Origin: Nemertoderma westbladi
Lineage: Eukaryota; Xenacoelomorpha; Nemertodermatida; Nemertodermatidae
Direction of reading: 5' to 3'
NCBI GenBank assembly: GCA_032718475.1
Contig: JAUCBJ010000669.1
Location: forward strand, 1-37,234
Length of the DNA: 37,234 bases
Positions 21,101 to 28,925 of this stretch are shown in pieces. The notes below the pieces were generated by a model. That model had not been told where the DNA came from. It did not search any database and worked only from the letters and a program-made list of their open reading frames with translations. Made by a program: the position numbers and the translations under genes. How positions within the stretch are numbered: the first letter of the stretch is position 1; each line of letters begins with the position of its first letter.

Positions 21101-21456
21101 GAACAAGCGAAGTGGTCCGATCAGATAGAGGCACAAACTTTATCGGTTCTTCGAATGAGATCACAAAACTTATAACAGACTGGAATCAACAACAACTTGA
21201 TGATTCTCTCAAAATCAAAGGTTCTGACTGGAAATTTATTCCTAGTCATGCTCCTTGGTATGGAGGAAGCTGGGAACGGCTTATTCGAAGTGTAAAAATC
21301 TCATTGAATCATATATTGCCGTGTAAAGCATACCTTAATGATGAATTACTGAGAACCCTTTTTGAGGAGATTGCATCATACATAAATGGCAGGCCTCTTA
21401 TGCCTGTATCATCCGACCCTCACGCTTTAGAGTCTCTCACACCGCTCACTTCATGA
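15118..21456 (+). CDS. BEL/Pao gag-pol polyprotein (ORF2), main part
   Basis: The open frame runs from 15100; the first in-frame ATG is 15187, and residues are counted from 15118. Order: coiled coil about 225-285; DUF1759-type gag about 375-520 (ITKFNGQLLEWIPFLDHYE); zinc knuckle C-x2-C-x4-H-x4-C about 719-732 plus a second CxxC..H motif; aspartic protease with DSG at 846-848; reverse transcriptase about 1220-1400 with FASDIKEMFLQV and YMDD (19144-19155); RNase H with the Asp of FSDAS at 1523, the Glu of KAELQ and the Asp of YWTDA; integrase HHCC (His1870, His1875, Cys1905, Cys1908) and catalytic core. In the core the first acidic residue is Glu1941 (GVELFGP) where the family has Asp. The others are Asp2003 (RSDRGTNF) and Glu2053 (GGSWER). 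The frame ends just after the core in two TGA stops, and the DUF5641 tail continues in another frame. Confidence 0.93.
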   Translation: MAAKSRLEIRQQQEKTRQKLIDEMRSANKYKYTYKSNTPEGSRRSSFYTSDESNCEGTNSGGSAKRHHRKAKDSRHRAPLKILPDCPLQMNPHISRASSFIHSAENMVISSPVIQSPTVSTTYSLAACQPSKIIPNHLSPIPTTSASIQQKIVDLQPPNAPFVTTMQQEETIHLSSTTMPSRIPRVSFGGVSPVPLNPEVPPFAPRSFQTPVTDNVTLSENDKLSVEKDKIIYILQESNREAQKLDRLREETLSLAGKHRLQLEQLEQHRVQLEELQQEMVIRQDYLATTQPLVSRSQAVHGAAAIRNASKINNIYQEAECSSLPDVNSSGVHNYPSQILRRPPSNDPINETSELNSMLASQSFSRQLARTDARQALMMGTITKFNGQLLEWIPFLDHYETSIKDSLLPANERLKLLIDSLDGEPKKLAEGFRGMPNGIDNAWDILKRRYGNETTLASRIFDKLTVHRKVTTDNLIAYADELRTICRQLDWLKKSDTYNNPMVVRMVSAALPTGGIGYRWDKIVLYTRDKHRREPVMEEFLEFLQKETDLTFIKRERERSSDKHSMGKDKVADRHSVGKDRDKRQSHNIMQLNDIHEEGETEDDTGGRVQNLYSKPSKGQAKFPFKKPQRDLSIENKSKPINNAIANYLAEAYSDLLTDVIDGGTLEGSCFNSIGDNIKMSKEPCIRCKKGGHRITLCDVFKNDSIATRREFLRKNNLCFICLRPGHFRLDCRSSLRCFKCKGTHNLLLHVDKTPPALDRVHKICELVEETVNNSDIIDTDEFEENEFTDEETCDSRYVYKALTYEEDTKIHPAGSKNQDRIREFPILQVRIRGTRGLVTVNALLDSGSSLSFIDKELAELIFQGQTRKPLRLNLSGVMDVWKTTVQTGYYEGDLLPADRMLSGIVPHARLVVIPNFQTSQSTPYDWGNDKFTLQHKIPYHAVDYPGINLLIGQNLHEVFEPLNKIPSNPLPLQDYAVLTRLGWYCTGPSERTLYERGIAKDHIVGNSVDIPCSSKDVSDSSDSEVEWSSEALRCTNTDPIGLMPEEEILQCQTHLCNLLHDSTTHLDNPSTCESLAPIEEAINKLRLTEKVIAWLDQDKLEHNANAKTLSVEDERSLQIQQTTRRFIPEEGKYEIGLLWRAQEPNLINNLPLALTRAQQLKRRLLANKEIHKMYSDKMSHYISNGYMEEIPPHTQDTNRTYYLPHHFIQREDKPGCIRVVKDGAAMYKGHSLNTELMSGPNLLRSLTGILIRLRQYNIAFASDIKEMFLQVKACEIDRDSLRILWWPEGKLTCELRQYRMTIQAFGLISSPSNASFILQSTADDNKLKFPPGVIDNIKEDFYMDDNLCSKPTVEEAIVTAKGTIECLKLGGFKLTKFVSNSKEMLSSIPKDDRAATDIDLFKEPLPVTKTLGLRWNTEADQLYFQVKPRGGEVRTKRICLSILSSNFDPLGFICPITLRARQLVQKMWKLDTNWDDHLDGVILKEWKAWESQLPAIDQLLIPRKYFYNAQPHHQYALHMFSDASTQGMGVTAYFRKEDDTGVEVSLAFAKAKLKHESLDIPKAELQAAVYSAIVANDLIEQTKYKLHQIVYWTDAALVLQYITNSKCEFSVFVRNRRHVILNTSKPEQWRYCPGPLNPADIASRGATPLELLHTESWIHGPEFLQQPEINWPKQLSQQQIEQAKGAEIIRPKSKPSKSKLLRNSLGSSNNYIIIQNTFTGSKLDILDKTFWTNAPDLPDLSLGVSQRLENYFNHYSSWNRLCRAVTYLRLLFHYWYNQRQTRKFMSLQEVDCTNLKLLRITQKRDNLNDYDKLLTHANLILSNRYSSIMRDGLIRVGGRLTNAPLSFDTKYPILVYDTRVQTKIISDVHKSLLHAGREYILNQIRTRYYFVHPRKALNFVLNECIPCKKINCRPMTQLEAALPLERLGSYSPPFTFTGVELFGPIEVKRARTLVKRWGVLFICLTCRAVHIDMVNDLSMNSFLLCLRRQIARYGTSEVVRSDRGTNFIGSSNEITKLITDWNQQQLDDSLKIKGSDWKFIPSHAPWYGGSWERLIRSVKISLNHILPCKAYLNDELLRTLFEEIASYINGRPLMPVSSDPHALESLTPLTS

Positions 21457-21878
21457 TGAAGAAAAAGGTCACCATGATACCCATTAGTGAACCCACTGAT
21501 GGAGATGAGTACCTCCGTCAAACCTGGCGTATAATGCAACTTCTAACAAAGCGCTTCTCAATTCACTTCGAGAAACATTATTTGCCAAGTATTCATTTAC
21601 GCACTAAGTGGTTTGCAGAACAGAGGAATGCACAAGTTGGAGACATGGTACTTCTGGTTGACGACAATCTTCCTCGCAAGTATTGGACTACTGGTCGCAT
21701 TACAAAGGTAATTCTAGGTAAAGATGGAAGGGTGCGTGAAGTAGAAGTTCTTTCTGACCAGGGACAGCACCTCAACAGAGCTATTGGTAGATTATGTCTA
21801 TTGGAACGAGCCCGTGAGCCCTCTGGGAACTATGGACAACAACCAAATAAACCTGAAATTATCGAATATACTCAATAA
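21453..21878 (+). CDS. BEL/Pao C-terminal DUF5641 part, separated by frame break
   Basis: This frame is open before its ATG, and the codons just upstream (from about 21441) code for the conserved end of the integrase region that the upstream ORF has lost. So the separation is equivalent to loss of one base near 21441-21445. The 141 residues contain the DUF5641 features of BEL/Pao integrases: WRIMQLLTKRF, the W-F linked segment (RTKWFAEQRNAQVGDMVLL), PRKYWTTGRI and a final GRLCLLE. It is probably not translated as a separate protein; it is the C-terminal tail of the polyprotein in intact relatives. Confidence 0.85.
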   Translation: MMKKKVTMIPISEPTDGDEYLRQTWRIMQLLTKRFSIHFEKHYLPSIHLRTKWFAEQRNAQVGDMVLLVDDNLPRKYWTTGRITKVILGKDGRVREVEVLSDQGQHLNRAIGRLCLLERAREPSGNYGQQPNKPEIIEYTQ

Positions 21879-23780
21879 GATGAAGACAACATATACAGAA
21901 TGGCACAGATTACCATACTATAGTAGCTACTGGTGTATTCATTCCTTTATAGCATAATTGTAAAGTACGCCGCATACAATACAATTCAATCCATAATGCA
22001 TTATTCTTTACAGACTGTTGTTACAGACTTATTAGGTCTCCTAGATGTTCTTATTAGGCCTCCTAGATACACTAGTATTTATATTACATATGCACTTGTA
22101 TTGATTCTCGGGATTTGTATATATTTATGTCTGTGTATAAAAATGTACTCAATTGTACTGATTGTATAATTCAGTTATATCATTTATATGTATGTTTGTA
22201 TCCGTGAGCCTGGTATGTATGATAAAGAGCCAGTATGTGTGGGCATGCGCAGCCAGTTGTATGACGGCTCTTGTGTATTAGTGGATGATAATTGAACATT
22301 TCAGTAAATAGTATATGTAATATATGTACAAGACAGCTAAGCCTATTTCGTGTTTAGATAGATAATTAAATCACAAAATATCAAAGTATGAGGCTAAAGT
22401 TGTCACGGGAGCGGAGGAAATTAATATTTCGGTACGACCGGATGCAACTTTGTGTATGGATAGATCATAAGTGATTTATTGAGTTTTTATCACTTCCTTC
22501 TTGCTAGTTAGAATGCTGTGATAACTAATTAAAAATTATATTCAAGACCCGGCTCTATATAAAATTACAATAATCGGACATTTCCAGATCTGAATGAATG
22601 ACGCGATACTCTAACTACGCTCGATCTCTAGAATATTTACCCTCATTATTCGTTATTCATTACTCAATTATATGAATATTCATTATTCATATAAATTGCC
22701 AATTGCTTGTTTTTATATACTTTTTTATATACAACTGTAAATATTCTTGAAATCACAAAAGACAGAGACAGCAATTAAATCCAGTACCGTATATTGTATG
22801 AATGTGATGTAATGGAGTGGCGCATGTATTGTATATACATATATCTCATATATATATCTTCTAACTATGAGTGTTACAGTAGAAACTGGTGAATAAGGGG
22901 TTTGGGAATGGGTGGTCTGGCATAAGCCTTGCGGTATGCCCCTCTAAAGTACCAAGTTAACCCCGAAGAATGTATTTACGTTGCAGAATGTTCGGTGATA
23001 CCTGCTCGCCCAGTGTGGGGCAACATGTCATGGTGATTGTTACACACTCCATAGTGTGCCTCCAACGAGTGGGACCTGGTGGGCTTCTCTGGTTCAAAGA
23101 TAAATTGGGGGCTTGTCCGGGAGTTGACTGATGTATACCTAGTTGACTGATGTATCGCAGCTCGATCAACCGGAACAAACTAGTACTGGGAAAAATCCGT
23201 TCGTCGCTCCGAATGTACTGATTTCGCGAGAATATCGACAGGACTACAACTCTCACAACTTTGATCGCATCTGCCACGTTGTTCTCGCAATTGCGACCAT
23301 GATGGTTTAACCAATATTCAACAATGATCTAGGTAGCTTTATTATTTAGTATATATATTATATATGTATTGTTATGCAGTATATGTAATGTACTTATTGG
23401 GAGTGCTTCATTATGATTGTATATTAACTTTGGTTATGTAATAGTATTTTATGTTATACTTTATTATGTAGTTGATTACAGATGTATGTAACTGAAATTT
23501 AAATAGTTTGGAGCAATGACTGATTTAAGTTTGATGTTGATCTTTATTGTATTTAAATTGCTCAAAAATTATTATCAATTTCGTACAATCTGTCCAGTAT
23601 ACATTATGATATCTTAATGGAAATATTTTAACCTATACATGCAAGCAAGTAATGAACTAGTAAAATTTGCAACAATGTGCGATTTATATTTATAGGCGAC
23701 TTACTATTGTTTCATTCTTTGAAAGAGTTTGTGTTTTGAGAAAATTGTAGTATTTTATATGTTTTTGGGACATGCCACAC
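21879..23780 (+). other. Non-coding 3' region of BEL element
   Basis: About 1.9 kb between the polyprotein and the 3' LTR without a supported ORF. No envelope-like protein with signal or membrane segments is seen on the plus strand. It holds a near-duplicate pair (CTTATTAGG.CTCCTAGAT, about 22027-22070), an AT-rich ATTCATTA cluster (about 22640-22700) and the tRNA-Pro-type motif at 23106. Confidence 0.6.
23106..23122 (+). other. tRNA-Pro-type primer binding site motif, out of place
   Basis: TGGGGGCTTGTCCGGGA is the complement of the 3' end of a proline tRNA and differs at one position from the primer site of murine leukaemia-type retroviruses. It lies in the 3' region, not after the 5' LTR, so it cannot serve this element. 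It may mark a captured piece of another LTR retrotransposon. A direct repeat TTGACTGATGTAT follows (about 23124 and 23142). Confidence 0.45.
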
Positions 23781-23797
23781 AAACCCTTTGGGGGCGG
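23781..23797 (+). promoter_or_regulatory. Polypurine tract before 3' LTR
   Basis: GGGGGCGG immediately precedes the 3' LTR, inside TTTGGGGGCGG. This is the usual BEL/Pao form of the plus-strand primer and helps fix the LTR start. Confidence 0.75.
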
Positions 23798-24741
23798 TGT
23801 TGGTGAAACTCGCCTATATTTAGTTTATCTGTTATAGGCCCTATTCAGTATCTTAAATATCTTTATAAGCTCTCATTAGTTTATATTACCTAGCCTGATT
23901 TCACCAAATGATTATGTTCCCCTATTACGGTGCAGTGAATTCATTACTATTATTATTAATAACTTGATATATTCTGCCGTCCTAAGGCAAATCCATGAGG
24001 GCCATATTGGTGGTTGGTTAGGTTATTGAAACGTAATTTATATTGTGCGCTTTCTTTCTTTCTCATATTCTGCTTATTGTAGAAGATTCAGCTGTAACAA
24101 CCATATGGCAGTTAATGAGATTTACAGCTTTCTGACGCTGTGATTGGTTGAATTTCTAGGGCAATCGCAGCTGCTGTACTTGTGTATAGGACATACCTAT
24201 TTGTTATGTGGTATATAAGGCCTTGGTTTAATATTGAGCGGTGATTATTAATTTATCCCTCACCGTAACGCGATAGAGTTGCTATAGGAAAGCAATAAAA
24301 TTAAGTTCAAATAGTGCTAAATTTAATAGTTATGTATGCAGTATTTATAAATCATTAATTATTAACTATATAATAAGTTTGATATATACGGTATATACTG
24401 TAATCTGCATTGAAAGTAATATATGAAGAAAGATATAACACAAGACGTTGTTCAACGATTAAAGGGAAACAAGGGGAGCTATTTGCCGCACACGGTGAGT
24501 GTCAAGCCATTTGTTCTCTGCCCTTTATTGCCAGTGCACTGTGTGTGATTGACAGCCCTTTGTGTCCGATAGTTGTCCGGTTCAATTATATTCCGGGCAC
24601 CATAATCTACACATACACTTCATATATTCATTAAGCCTATTAAAGTACTAATTAATTAGCGTATTGCAACTCAACGTAAAAATACCATCGCTCCGTGACA
24701 AATATCGCGTTGTGAGTTAGAAAAAGTCAGCGGCGCGAACA
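23798..24741 (+). repeat. 3' LTR of BEL element, uninterrupted
   Basis: 944 bp from TGTTGG to GAACA. It carries the single TTAA (in GCAGTTAATGAG) that was the target of the palindromic insertion in the other LTR. TATA is at 24212-24220 and AATAAA at 24294-24299. The 74-codon open frame in both LTRs is not considered a gene. Confidence 0.95.
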
Positions 24742-24746
24742 AATCT
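24742..24746. repeat. Target site duplication of BEL element, right
   Basis: AATCT, matching 9653-9657. Confidence 0.9.
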
Positions 24747-24808
24747 TGACGACGAGTCCTGTGTTACTCGCTCTTCCATGTACCATATTGGAGGCTGCTC
24801 ACTTACTT

Positions 24809-24957
24809 ATAGGAGAGGCCTGTTGAGGTGGTTGGAATGCATATAAATGCTACCAAGGCGGAATTATTGACATTTAATGTTAACTTTTGTTGGGATGGGC
24901 CCAGTGAGATCGGCCCACAACAACTGTAGGGCCGTAAGCTGACAGTATCTGACAGAG
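24809..24957 (+). pseudogene. LINE reverse transcriptase fragment, second copy
   Basis: It is nearly identical to 4177-4331 and carries the same VG.HINATK-type RT block, with extra changes (a stop where the other copy has RYGRK). It is cut off on the right by fold-back element 2 at a TA. It has the same position relative to the zinc-finger unit as the first copy. Confidence 0.8.
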
Positions 24958-25833
24958 TATTTCCTTAGAAACTTATTTTATGCTACTTTTGTTAGGTGGA
25001 TATGATGACTATGTAGGATGCATGGAAATGTAATAAAATGTCTCTCTGGAATTTTTATCTTGTATGTTGCCAAGGTAACCGGGTGCAAAGTTCAAACTTT
25101 GCGGGCCTGTATTTCAAGGCGACAATGGATTCTTCCCTTGAGATTTGGTATATGAGTAAAGGGAATAAAAGTCTTTCAAAATATTTTACATTTGAATTTG
25201 TTTACATTCCCGTTGCCATGGAAATAAGTAGAATGAACAATTTTAATAATTGTCTACTAATTCTATAAAACACCATTTTTATTCGGTTTGTCAGTCTAAA
25301 TAATAAGTTAAAATTGCCAACATTTTATTTTATAATTCGTCAATTGTGAATCATATTTATAAAAGTCAATATTTGCAAATAAACTAAACTGTCCAATCAG
25401 AGAGCAAGACCTGTTATAGCATGATTTTGACATTCCAGAATATTAAATTTCGGTTAGCAATTATGAGAAATAAAGGACAGCCACCAGGCATGTTTGTTGA
25501 AAATTATATAAGTAGTAAATAGTAGCCGAATTTCAATCTGGCGGTCATAATGGGGAATTATCGTAATTCCCGTCACCATAGAAACGGGATTGAAAAATAA
25601 ATTAAATGTAAAATAATTTGATAGACTTTTATTCCCTTTACTCATATACCAAATCTCAAGAACAGAATCCCTTGTCGTTTTGAATTGCAGGCGCTCGAAA
25701 TTTGAACTTTGACCCGTTTACCTTGGCAACTACAAGATAAAAATTCCAGAAAGACATTTTATTACATTGCTATGAATCCTAGTCATCATATCCACCTAAC
25801 CAAAGTTGCATAAGAGAGGTTTCTAAGAAAATA
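24958..25833. mobile_element. Inverted-repeat (fold-back) element 2, TA-flanked
   Basis: The ends read TTTCCTTAGAAAC on the left and the complement of TTTTCTTAGAAACC on the right, with TA on both sides (24958-24959, 25832-25833). Arms extend inward about 280-390 bp with recognisable blocks (TAGGTGGATATGATGACTA, TTGAGATTTGGTATATGAGT, ATTCCCGTTGCCATGGAAA) but are more diverged than in the other elements, so it is older. No internal gene is seen. It separates the LINE fragment from the zinc-finger unit only in this copy. Confidence 0.8.
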
Positions 25834-25926
25834 TTATGAAAATAGTGTCATAAATAGGGAAACGATCGGCCTCCGTTAATTTCAGGAATCTGCTCGCTGC
25901 ATGACCTGTTATTTAGTACACCTTGA
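25834..25926. other. Non-duplicated spacer
   Basis: A short stretch with no counterpart in the 4.3-kb region. It lies between fold-back element 2 and the duplicated zinc-finger block. Confidence 0.4.
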
Positions 25927-27846
25927 TTTAAGGTCATGGTTTACAATACGTATAAATAATATTTAAATTGCCACTTTAAATTTCATTTAAGGCGCAGGTT
26001 GCAGGTTAGAAAAGGAGCAGGTTACAGAGGCGTTTTGAGAGAACCAAAACAATAATTGAAAGTTACCACACATGTGTTTGGTATAGGTCTTTATTCTTTG
26101 GTCTTGGTTTTGTACTCACCCTACCCATGTACTCACACTACTCACCCCTACCCATGCCCCCTCCAACAGCCCACACCATCACAGCCTGGCCCCATCTCTA
26201 ATGTACACAACATCCCATACTGACCTCGAATTATACATGAGCATCCGCAATCCTTCAGAACCTACTAACCCAAACTTGAGTAATCTTAATAATCAACCAA
26301 CCAGCTGTAATTCATATAATATTAACAACTGCCCTTCCCATCTTCATTCTTCAATACAAGGATGACCTTTAATCACCCACCAATACTTGCTATTGAGGCA
26401 CCCCGAGTGTCGAGCCATCCACTAATATCTCCCTTAGTGGAATCGGGATTAGAGGTTGATCATCCCCTCTGGAGCCACACCAAACTCCTTATTTTAATTA
26501 AACTGTTCTTTTGTTATCATCTAAAATTATATTTTGTAAATATTACTGTTAATCTTCTGTCTCTTACGTTAGCTACGATTGCCTAGTTTTATTAGCTAAC
26601 TAAATCCTATACAAATTATAATTATTATTTTTAGCGCCTTTTAAGCTGCCAAATTATCCGTCATGTCCTATTAAGATTCCTGGGGAAGATCACCGGTACA
26701 AGTGTCCGGTTCAGTGGTGTGATCGTCGATACTCACGATCCGATGGACTCATCCAACATTATCGAAAACATTGGAGATATAAAGAATACGAATGTCATAT
26801 CTGCAAGAAGGATTTCAGTTATTTAAATTATTTACGCAGACATGTACTCAGTCAACACACAGGCGAAAAACAATTCCAGGTTAGAAAATAAAGTTTTATC
26901 TTATTCTAAAACACTTCTAAAATTTAAACTAAAAGTGAAATATCATAATATAAAATCTCAAATATTTCTATCATATTTTTCTGACAATGTGTTGCTGTAT
27001 GACTAAATACTGAGACTAAATTGTCAGTAAATAAATTATAAATTGTCTCTTTCCTTCATTTTGCTTTATATATATGATCAGAATTTGAATGGTTTATTTG
27101 ATTTTATTAATATTATCACTGCTACATTTAATTATTTATGTGTTGTTCAATCTGTGTTGGCAGTGTGTGTCATGTACGACCAGCTTTGCGATATATAGAA
27201 CAACTTTAAAGGCATACTGGACAAGGAAAAAAAAACAACTTTGGAGAATCGCGAAGACTGGAAGGATCTCTGGAAGTCTGGGGTCTCTCGATATAGTAGT
27301 GGTAATATATAACTACTGTAATATATATTCCATGATATTATTGTTTTAGTGCGAAACATGTGGAGCTAAGTTTCTGTTATTTTCCGAGAAAAAACGACAT
27401 ATGATACTGGGCACATGTGAACAACCGGTATCCCTGCCAACAGCTGAACCATCACTATCCCTGCCAACAGCTTTCACATTAAGTTGTGGCGGTTTACACA
27501 GTCATTCCGGTACAAATAATGGATTAGGAGTGGGTGCTGGCAGTTTACAAAGTACCTCACGAATGGATGCAGGAGAGCAGCCATCATACAATTGTGATAC
27601 TTGTGGGGAGGGACTTTCAAGCCAAGGCGACCTAACGAGACACAAACGGATGATACATAGGGGAAAGAAGCCATCATACAATTGTGATACTTGTGGGAAG
27701 GGATTTTTAAGCCAAGGCCACCTAACGAGACACAAATGGAAGATACATACGGGAAATAAGCCATCATACAAATGTGAAATCGAGCATTCGTACTGCATTC
27801 AACCCAAGGCAGTGTAAGGAGGCACCAACTAACACATACAAAGAGA
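25927..27846 (+). repeat. Segmental duplication unit, copy at 26 kb
   Basis: Counterpart of 4411-6342, nearly identical across exons and introns. Homology stops at ACATACAAAGAGA, within what is the last intron of the other copy. Confidence 0.9.
26362..27817 (+). CDS. C2H2 zinc-finger gene, second copy, lacking the last exon
   Basis: The exons match the first copy: tentative 26362-26454, then 26635-26879 (two C2H2 fingers) and 27350-27813 (464 bp, the same length and splice phase). If the last donor is unused, translation ends at the TAA of 27815-27817. Differences include Gly-Asp for Gly-His in one finger helix (QGDLTRH) and Pro for Ala before the first internal finger. The third finger has the same in-frame deletion as the first copy and keeps only one His. 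The last exon present at 6590-7502 is absent because the duplicated block ends inside the intron. It would make a shorter zinc-finger protein if expressed. Confidence 0.55.
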
Positions 27847-28180
27847 AGTTATACTTTTAGCAATCAAAGTAGTATTATGTATAATAATTAATTAAAATAA
27901 GTTGTTATACTTCCAGCCAGTACAGCAGTATTGAAGCAGTATTGTTTTATGCATATAACTCCGTAGCCAGATAAATGTATCCAAAATTAATTTACAACAT
28001 TAATAAATTAAATTACCTTGTTAATGCGTCGAAAAAATCAATATAAATTTATTTTGCGGCTATATATACGTACATCACTTTAACAAGGGCCAATGCAAGG
28101 GTCCAGAATTCCACAAAATTTCTTTATCTAAACGTTATCTAAAATCGCTATCTAAATCGTTAGCTAAATCGTCATCTAAA
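27847..28180. other. Unassigned stretch with a short tandem repeat
   Basis: AT-rich with no gene. At about 28122-28180 a unit of about 12 bp (TATCTAAATCGT and variants) is repeated about five times. It runs directly into the ATCTAAACAATGGG start of repeat A. Confidence 0.55.
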
Positions 28181-28600
28181 CAATGGGACGAGTTATCCCA
28201 GATAGCATTTTGGATATCAGTCATTGATATCCAAAATGCCCAAATTGATATCCAAATATGTCACTGACAGTGACATATTGCCAGGACATCCTCACTGCGA
28301 TGTTCCATGATGTCCAAATGTGAGTCCCCAGGACATCCCAGAGATATTCCCATATTTATATTTGAGGATATAACCGAGACATCCCCAGGAAGTCCCTGAC
28401 ATTGTTATATGAGGTTATACAACAATATAACCTTTTCATCATGTTCCACTGGAGAGAAATGGGTGATTCGGCGGAACTTGGCCTACTACAAAATCTGGGA
28501 AGTTGAGATGTAGGCCGATATAGTAAATCAAGTTTCTATCAAAAAGTAAATACATAAAAATTGTTGCCTTCGGGTCCCAAACCATATCGGGTCCCCTATC
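28181..28600. repeat. Repeat A, copy 2
   Basis: It matches copy 1 from CTAAACAATGGGACGAG onward. The 14-bp-arm palindrome here has one mismatch (CATTGATATCC). It keeps the segment lost in copy 1 (TACAAAATCTGGG to GTTGCCTTCGGGTCCC). It ends shortly before the piggyBac terminus. Confidence 0.65.
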
Positions 28601-28610
28601 CTTCAGCAAA

Positions 28611-28680
28611 TTAACACTAGAACAGCTGAGATTTCGGTAAACCTAGAAAGGCTATGACGGTCAAATTTGACCGGTTCTAA
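28611..28680 (-). repeat. piggyBac-type terminus with TTAA
   Basis: TTAA is followed by CACTAGAACAGCTGAG and, a little further in, GACGGTCAAATTTGACCGG. TTAACACTAGAA plus an internal GTCAAATTTGAC palindrome is the usual look of piggyBac ends. It lies on the 3' side of the minus-strand transposase, as expected. No matching right terminus was found up to about 31,700. Confidence 0.75.
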
Positions 28681-28739
28681 AATTCATTGTCAATGTACAG
28701 TTTAGTAAAAATTTATTTACTACTGTACATTGTAGTTAC

Positions 28740-28830
28740 ATTTTAGTGTTATGTTATATTATTATATTATATTATATTTTATTATAATAATAATTTATAT
28801 ATAATATAATAAAATATAGTAATATAACAG
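28740..28830. repeat. AT-rich hairpin in piggyBac 3' part
   Basis: TGTTATATTATTATATT on the left is mirrored by the complement at AATATAGTAATATAACA on the right, so the region of about 80 bp can fold into a long AT hairpin. Confidence 0.5.
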
Positions 28831-28925
28831 AAAATTCACCTATAGGAATTTATTTATTTATTGTAGCACAAAAAAAGTTAATTTATGAACACTGCACACA
28901 TACGGCTTTAGCAAATTTTTCAATT

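Larger units (their letters stand above)
9658..24741 (+). mobile_element. BEL/Pao LTR retrotransposon, nearly complete
   Basis: The element is bounded by LTRs starting TGTTGGTGAAACT and ending GCGAACA, with a 5-bp AATCT target duplication. It is 15,084 bp as it stands, of which 1135 bp is a later insertion in the 5' LTR (plus its TTAA copy), leaving 13,949 bp. That is long for BEL/Pao, commonly about 6-10 kb. The extra length lies in a 2.2-kb leader, an additional N-terminal gag ORF and a 1.9-kb non-coding 3' region. The domain order gag, protease, RT, RNase H, integrase, DUF5641 is diagnostic for BEL/Pao. Two frame breaks and a changed integrase residue argue that this copy is not autonomous now. 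Confidence 0.95.

Noticed and set aside
21933-22169. 78-codon hydrophobic open frame as an envelope remnant
   Set aside because: It has hydrophobic stretches but no cysteine pattern, cleavage site or length expected of an envelope protein, and the region is AT-rich.
22957-23277. 106-codon minus-strand open frame in the BEL 3' region, as a possible antisense protein
   Set aside because: It has no domain, signal or membrane segment and covers the tRNA-Pro-type motif; chance is more likely.
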